Assembly (NCBI GenBank): GCA_016839745.1
Contig: JAEOTS010000092.1
Span: forward strand, 1-38,668
Length of the DNA: 38,668 nt
DNA from: Promethearchaeota archaeon
GTDB lineage: Archaea > Asgardarchaeota > Lokiarchaeia > Sigyniarchaeales > SOKP01
Direction: 5' to 3'
Positions 35,275-38,668 of this stretch are shown in pieces. Made by a program: the position numbers and the translations under genes. The notes beneath the pieces were generated by a model, which did no database searches, was not told the origin of the DNA, and saw only the letters and a list, made by a program, of their open reading frames with translations. The first letter of the stretch is position 1; every line of letters begins with the position of its first letter.

Positions 35275-35784
35275 TTATTTTTTAAACTTTCTTTGCATTT
35301 TTTCTAATTCTCTATCTATAGCGCGCTCTTTTTTTGATTTAAATCCACTGAAATCTACGGTTGATCCACGATAATAGACTAAATAGACAACCATATGGAT
35401 ACCTAAAGCTATACTCCAAAAGAAAGCAGGAAAGATAACCCAGAAAACTATGATGTTAGTCAAAAAATTAATTACAAATAATAGTAGCATCACGGTAATA
35501 AAAGTAACAATGTGAAAAATTACGCCTCTTTTTGCCATAGGATATACTCCACGAGCATAAACTAAATAAGCTGTAAGATGCTCAACGAAACCGATAGACC
35601 ATCCTAAAATTGGATATAGAAACCATAAATAGGAAGAAGTAAATCCATTTACAACAAAAAATAGGGCACAACCAAATAAAAATACCCCCAAGTGAATTTT
35701 TACGGACATCCTGAAATTTACTTTTTTGAGGGCTATAATACGAAGGTCATCTTCTGAAAACCCATTATATCTTTTTTCACTCAT
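35275..35784 (-). CDS. Membrane protein with two 2TM domains
   Basis: This 169-residue protein has four hydrophobic helices in two similar pairs: HLGVFLFGCALFFVVNGF with FLYPILGWSIGFVEHLTAY, and IVTFITVMLLLFVINFL with VIFPAFFWSIALGIHMVVYLV. Each pair ends in a tyrosine-rich stretch (YLVYARG, YLVYYRG). This matches the 2TM domain repeated, often found N-terminal to sensors or beside PadR-like regulators. The C-terminus is basic (KSKKERAIDRELEKMQRKFKK) and probably cytoplasmic. It is first in a two-gene unit with the PadR gene, where it could act as a membrane sensor or target. Confidence 0.75.
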   Translation of the reverse strand: MSEKRYNGFSEDDLRIIALKKVNFRMSVKIHLGVFLFGCALFFVVNGFTSSYLWFLYPILGWSIGFVEHLTAYLVYARGVYPMAKRGVIFHIVTFITVMLLLFVINFLTNIIVFWVIFPAFFWSIALGIHMVVYLVYYRGSTVDFSGFKSKKERAIDRELEKMQRKFKK

Positions 35785-36034
35785 TTTTTAGCTCTCTTTA
35801 CCTTAAATTGAAAATTAAAACTTCAAACAAAATTTATTATTATTATAGTGTGTTTTATCATTTTTAAACTTGTTGATTCTACATAGTTAATGTTGAAACT
35901 ACATACCTTAAAAAACATTTAAATTAAAGCCTATCACGATGATTAAAAGTATTAAACTGCTTATGGTTAGGAAAAAGTTTTAATATCACAATTTACGTTA
36001 ATTCTCTATCTATAAGTCTAATCGGTTTATTGCG

Positions 36035-36676
36035 TTGTTTTCTGAATATATAGAAAAAATTGAGAAATGGGATCGAAAAACATTCCTTAGCCTCTATCAG
36101 AGCGATTTCTCTCAGAGAACAAAGCAATTTGCGAAAGTTTTTAGTTTTTTCGGGAGCTTGTATTTTTGGTCACTTGTTTGGATTTCATGGTTTATTTATG
36201 GTTATATAACCAAGGATTATTATTTATTAGTATTATTCACAGGGGCTTTTGACCAATCTATAATGATTCACCTTATTATTCGATATGGAATAGTTAGAAG
36301 AAATAGACCTTTTATCAAACTTGAGAAAGAAGGTGTAAAACAACACGACGAATTTATAAGGATCCCATATTTAATGTCAGAATCGGAAGGAAAATCGTTT
36401 CCAAGTGGCCATGTTACATTCTTTCTTCTATTTGGAATGGTTTTTAGTTTTTATTTTAACAGTTGGACTATGTTTGTTATAGTCTTGGGATTAAGTGTAG
36501 TAATGGCATTTTCACGCTTAATTTTAGGAGTTCACTTTCCGAGCGATGTTATTTTTGGATTTATTTTTGCATTCTTGTATGCTTTTTTATATCTTGGATG
36601 GACTTATGTTTATTGGATTGAATTTTACTACTGGATAGGACCAATTTTCTCTGAAATTTTCCACTTTTGGAGATAA
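36035..36676 (+). CDS. PAP2-superfamily membrane phosphatase
   Basis: This 213-residue membrane protein has the three phosphatase motifs: Arg-Pro in RRNRPFIKLE, the PSGH motif in KSFPSGHVTFF, and SRLILGVHFPSD with the catalytic His and Asp. About five or six membrane segments are present. Family members dephosphorylate lipid phosphates such as phosphatidate, undecaprenyl/dolichyl pyrophosphate or isoprenoid pyrophosphates at the membrane surface. The start appears to be a TTG at 36035; no in-frame ATG lies near the first helix. The MFS transporter follows 61 bases later on the same strand. Confidence 0.88.
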   Translation: MFSEYIEKIEKWDRKTFLSLYQSDFSQRTKQFAKVFSFFGSLYFWSLVWISWFIYGYITKDYYLLVLFTGAFDQSIMIHLIIRYGIVRRNRPFIKLEKEGVKQHDEFIRIPYLMSESEGKSFPSGHVTFFLLFGMVFSFYFNSWTMFVIVLGLSVVMAFSRLILGVHFPSDVIFGFIFAFLYAFLYLGWTYVYWIEFYYWIGPIFSEIFHFWR

Positions 36677-36737
36677 AAATTATTAAGATTTAGTCTATTA
36701 ACAAATCCTTTAAAATATTTCAAGCATTTTTTCTTAT

Positions 36738-38165
36738 ATGATTGAAAGTGAAACTGAAACTAAAGTTGGGTTTTTTCGTATCGTAAAACGGTTATGGCCT
36801 AGTTTTGTTTTGCATAATTCTTTTGCTTTTACCGTATCCACGATTTTTATAAATTTCTTACTAGTTTCCAATATAATTTGGCCTGGTGAGAGTTTTCACT
36901 CTGCGGAAATGGGAATATTAGTAGGCACTAGCACTTATACAATGGCTTTATCTGGTATCCTCTTTGGTGTATTAGCAGACAGATACTCGCGCAAAATTTT
37001 GATGTCTATTACAGAAATAATCTTTGGTTTTGGATATTTACTAAATGGATTTGTCTTACAAGGTTTAGGTTTAGAGACATTTACATACTTCTTACTATTT
37101 AGTCTATTGAGAGGATTTGCAACAGGTGGTTTTTGGCCAATAATTAACTCCTTTGGAAACGATTCTACTGAGGAGGGAGAAAGATCACAATTTTTTGGTA
37201 CATTACAAGCGTTATTCCAAGTTTTTCAAATAGTTGGAATGGTAATTTCAGCAATTTTGTTCCAAAATTCTTTTTGGAGAGAATATTTCTGGGTTATAGG
37301 TATCATTTACATCTTGTTTGGATTAGTGATATTAGCTAAAGGGAGAGAGCCTAAGCGCGCATCAACTCATAAAGAATTAAGTGAAGTTTTACTAAATGAT
37401 GATATAAGTTATGATTATAAATTGAATAAGGAGACAATTAAATCAACAATTTTTACTCCTACTAATATTATTGCTTTTGTTGAAGGCTTATTCACTACTG
37501 TAATGTTAATGGTACCGGATTTCTTGTTTGTTCCCTACATTCAATCTGATCCCTATAATATTTCTCCCTTTGCATCTAGTATTTTTATGATAATGTTTGG
37601 TTTACCAGGCGGTTTATTGGGTTCTCTAGCCTTTGCAAAGTTATCAGACAGATTAGCTAAAAGAAACATTAAAAATCGAGTTTATATGATTGCATTATCA
37701 ATTATTGGGTTATTTGGATTCTACATCGCATTATTTTTTCTCCCTCTCCCTCACTTAAATGAAACTCAAGGAAATGATATAGGATTATTATTGACTCTAC
37801 CTATGCTTTGGATGTTAGGATTGTTTACTTTAATCGCGCGGGCAGTTGTTGGATTATGGAACATAAATCAACCCCCGATATTGCAAGCTATAAACTTACC
37901 AGAAGCTCAAGGAACAATTAGCTCTGCTAATCAGTTTCTTGAGAATCTAGGGAGTGGTACTGGCCCCATTATAGCTGGAACAATATTAGTTTTGTTTTAC
38001 AATAATTATCAACTGACAGTTGGGGTAACAATGGGAATAGGAATCATTGGAGGAATGTTATGGTTGTTAGCTACTCGGTGGATAAACAAAGATGTGAATA
38101 GAATTTCGGAGATATTAAAAAAGCGTAGTGTCGAATTAGATATAAACAATAAGAATGAAAATTAA
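36738..38165 (+). CDS. Major facilitator superfamily transporter
   Basis: This 475-residue membrane protein has about twelve hydrophobic segments. The MFS loop 2-3 motif is seen as GVLADRYSRKILMS and its second-half counterpart as FAKLSDRLAKRNIKNR. The central cytoplasmic loop is long and charged (KGREPKRASTHKELSEVL). Substrate unknown. It follows the PAP2 phosphatase on the same strand. It is the only MFS-type transporter in the window and is 18 kb away from the sugar island, so a role in oligosaccharide uptake there is not supported. Confidence 0.88.
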   Translation: MIESETETKVGFFRIVKRLWPSFVLHNSFAFTVSTIFINFLLVSNIIWPGESFHSAEMGILVGTSTYTMALSGILFGVLADRYSRKILMSITEIIFGFGYLLNGFVLQGLGLETFTYFLLFSLLRGFATGGFWPIINSFGNDSTEEGERSQFFGTLQALFQVFQIVGMVISAILFQNSFWREYFWVIGIIYILFGLVILAKGREPKRASTHKELSEVLLNDDISYDYKLNKETIKSTIFTPTNIIAFVEGLFTTVMLMVPDFLFVPYIQSDPYNISPFASSIFMIMFGLPGGLLGSLAFAKLSDRLAKRNIKNRVYMIALSIIGLFGFYIALFFLPLPHLNETQGNDIGLLLTLPMLWMLGLFTLIARAVVGLWNINQPPILQAINLPEAQGTISSANQFLENLGSGTGPIIAGTILVLFYNNYQLTVGVTMGIGIIGGMLWLLATRWINKDVNRISEILKKRSVELDINNKNEN

Positions 38166-38199
38166 TAATTTGTTAAAATTCAATAGTAAAATCTTCGAA

Positions 38200-38668
38200 T
38201 TAAAACCAGTCTGTAAATTCGTCCAAAGATCTTCTCTTTCTTTCTTCTTCTTTTTCAACGGATTCGTTAATTAGACCAACCGTGAGGACTCCCATTAGTT
38301 CATATCTTTCTGGAGAAAACTTAAAGATTTCGTTAATTTTTTCTCTATTTTTTAAGATTTCTCCTATCCAGACTGCACCTAGTCCTTTTGCATGAATTGC
38401 TAACAGCATATTTTGAATAAACGCTCCTATAGCTAGAATATCTTTTACACGATCGTAACCTCTTTCTAGATCTAAGAAAACGACGAAATTCAGATAAGCA
38501 CTTTCAATAATACCACCATATTTCGATTGTTCTGCAATCATTCTCTTGACAGTCGGATGGGAAACAATACAGACTTTCCAAGGTTGGCTGTTTTGACCAG
38601 AGGGAGCCCATCGTCCACAATCTACTATTTGCTTAATTGTATCGTTATCAATTTTCTTGTAAACAAAA
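38200..38668 (-). CDS. Nitroreductase-family FMN oxidoreductase (partial, 5' end beyond the window)
   Basis: The frame stays open to the window edge, so the start codon lies outside. The visible 156 residues begin FVYKKIDNDTIKQIVDCGRW and contain APSGQNSQPW, the FMN-binding signature near the N-terminus of nitroreductases. LLAIHAKGLGAVWIGE and the C-terminal region are also typical. The enzyme reduces flavin-accessible substrates with NAD(P)H. An internal Met at 38541 is not the true start because conserved residues precede it. Converges with the MFS gene. Confidence 0.87.
   Translation of the reverse strand, partial: FVYKKIDNDTIKQIVDCGRWAPSGQNSQPWKVCIVSHPTVKRMIAEQSKYGGIIESAYLNFVVFLDLERGYDRVKDILAIGAFIQNMLLAIHAKGLGAVWIGEILKNREKINEIFKFSPERYELMGVLTVGLINESVEKEEERKRRSLDEFTDWF

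Noticed and set aside
35785..36034. Possible gene in the 250-base gap between the 2TM and PAP2 genes
   Set aside because: No frame with start and coding-like composition; it appears to be a divergent promoter region.
38200..38541. Nitroreductase as a complete 113-residue protein starting at the Met at 38541
   Set aside because: The frame is open to the window edge and carries the conserved APSGQNSQPW segment upstream, so the gene is longer and cut by the window.

Overview
The window looks like chromosomal DNA of an archaeon, most probably a member of the Asgard group (Lokiarchaeia-like). The evidence is: strongly AT-rich DNA; an archaeal 20S proteasome beta subunit with a cleavable propeptide; two geranylgeranyl-reductase-family flavoproteins; a long archaeal-type FKBP; TATA-box promoters, several close enough to the start codon to give leaderless mRNAs; T-tract terminators; and a tRNA-Leu(UAA) gene interrupted at an unusual place. 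A small longin-like protein, a long coiled-coil protein with a terminal winged helix, and helix-hairpin-helix (HhH) modules joined to unrelated enzymes fit an Asgard genome. No gene here fixes the lineage alone, so this placement is an inference.

Layout. 0-6.2 kb: two overlapping small ATP-grasp ligases, an HhH-FKBP fusion, a PflX-type radical SAM protein, a GATase1-like (GIFT/DUF4350-like) protein, the proteasome beta subunit and an alkyltransferase-like protein (Trp in place of the acceptor Cys). 6.2-18.2 kb: a glycan-breakdown island with a type I sulfatase, a GH2 beta-galactosidase, a Gfo/Idh/MocA protein lacking the usual EKP lysine, a GH4 redox glycosidase, a YdjC/ChbG deacetylase, a DUF3604 PHP-like protein and a GH20 beta-hexosaminidase. 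None shows a signal peptide, so the pathway appears to act inside the cell on imported sulfated, N-acetylated oligosaccharides (mucin- or keratan-sulfate-like, or algal). 18.2-24.7 kb: two divergent geranylgeranyl-reductase-family flavoproteins, small conserved and membrane proteins, an EamA transporter and a COG1237 metallo-beta-lactamase-fold enzyme. 24.8-30.4 kb: a serine-biosynthesis neighbourhood (class V aminotransferase, phosphoglycerate dehydrogenase, DUF1015 protein) with a molybdopterin oxidoreductase overlapping the DUF1015 gene. 30.4-38.7 kb: a true O6-alkylguanine transferase, the coiled-coil/winged-helix protein facing a longin-like protein, the interrupted tRNA-Leu, an HhH-transglutaminase fusion, a 2TM-protein/PadR-zinc-ribbon pair, a PAP2 phosphatase, an MFS transporter and a nitroreductase cut by the window end.

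The strongest leads are the intracellular sulfated-glycan island with two redox-type glycosidase candidates, the non-canonical tRNA intron, the HhH module on an FKBP and a transglutaminase, the longin-like protein, and the serine/DUF1015/molybdoenzyme cluster. No insertion sequences, CRISPR arrays, rRNA genes or phage genes were seen. All family calls come from reading motifs; no database search was run.
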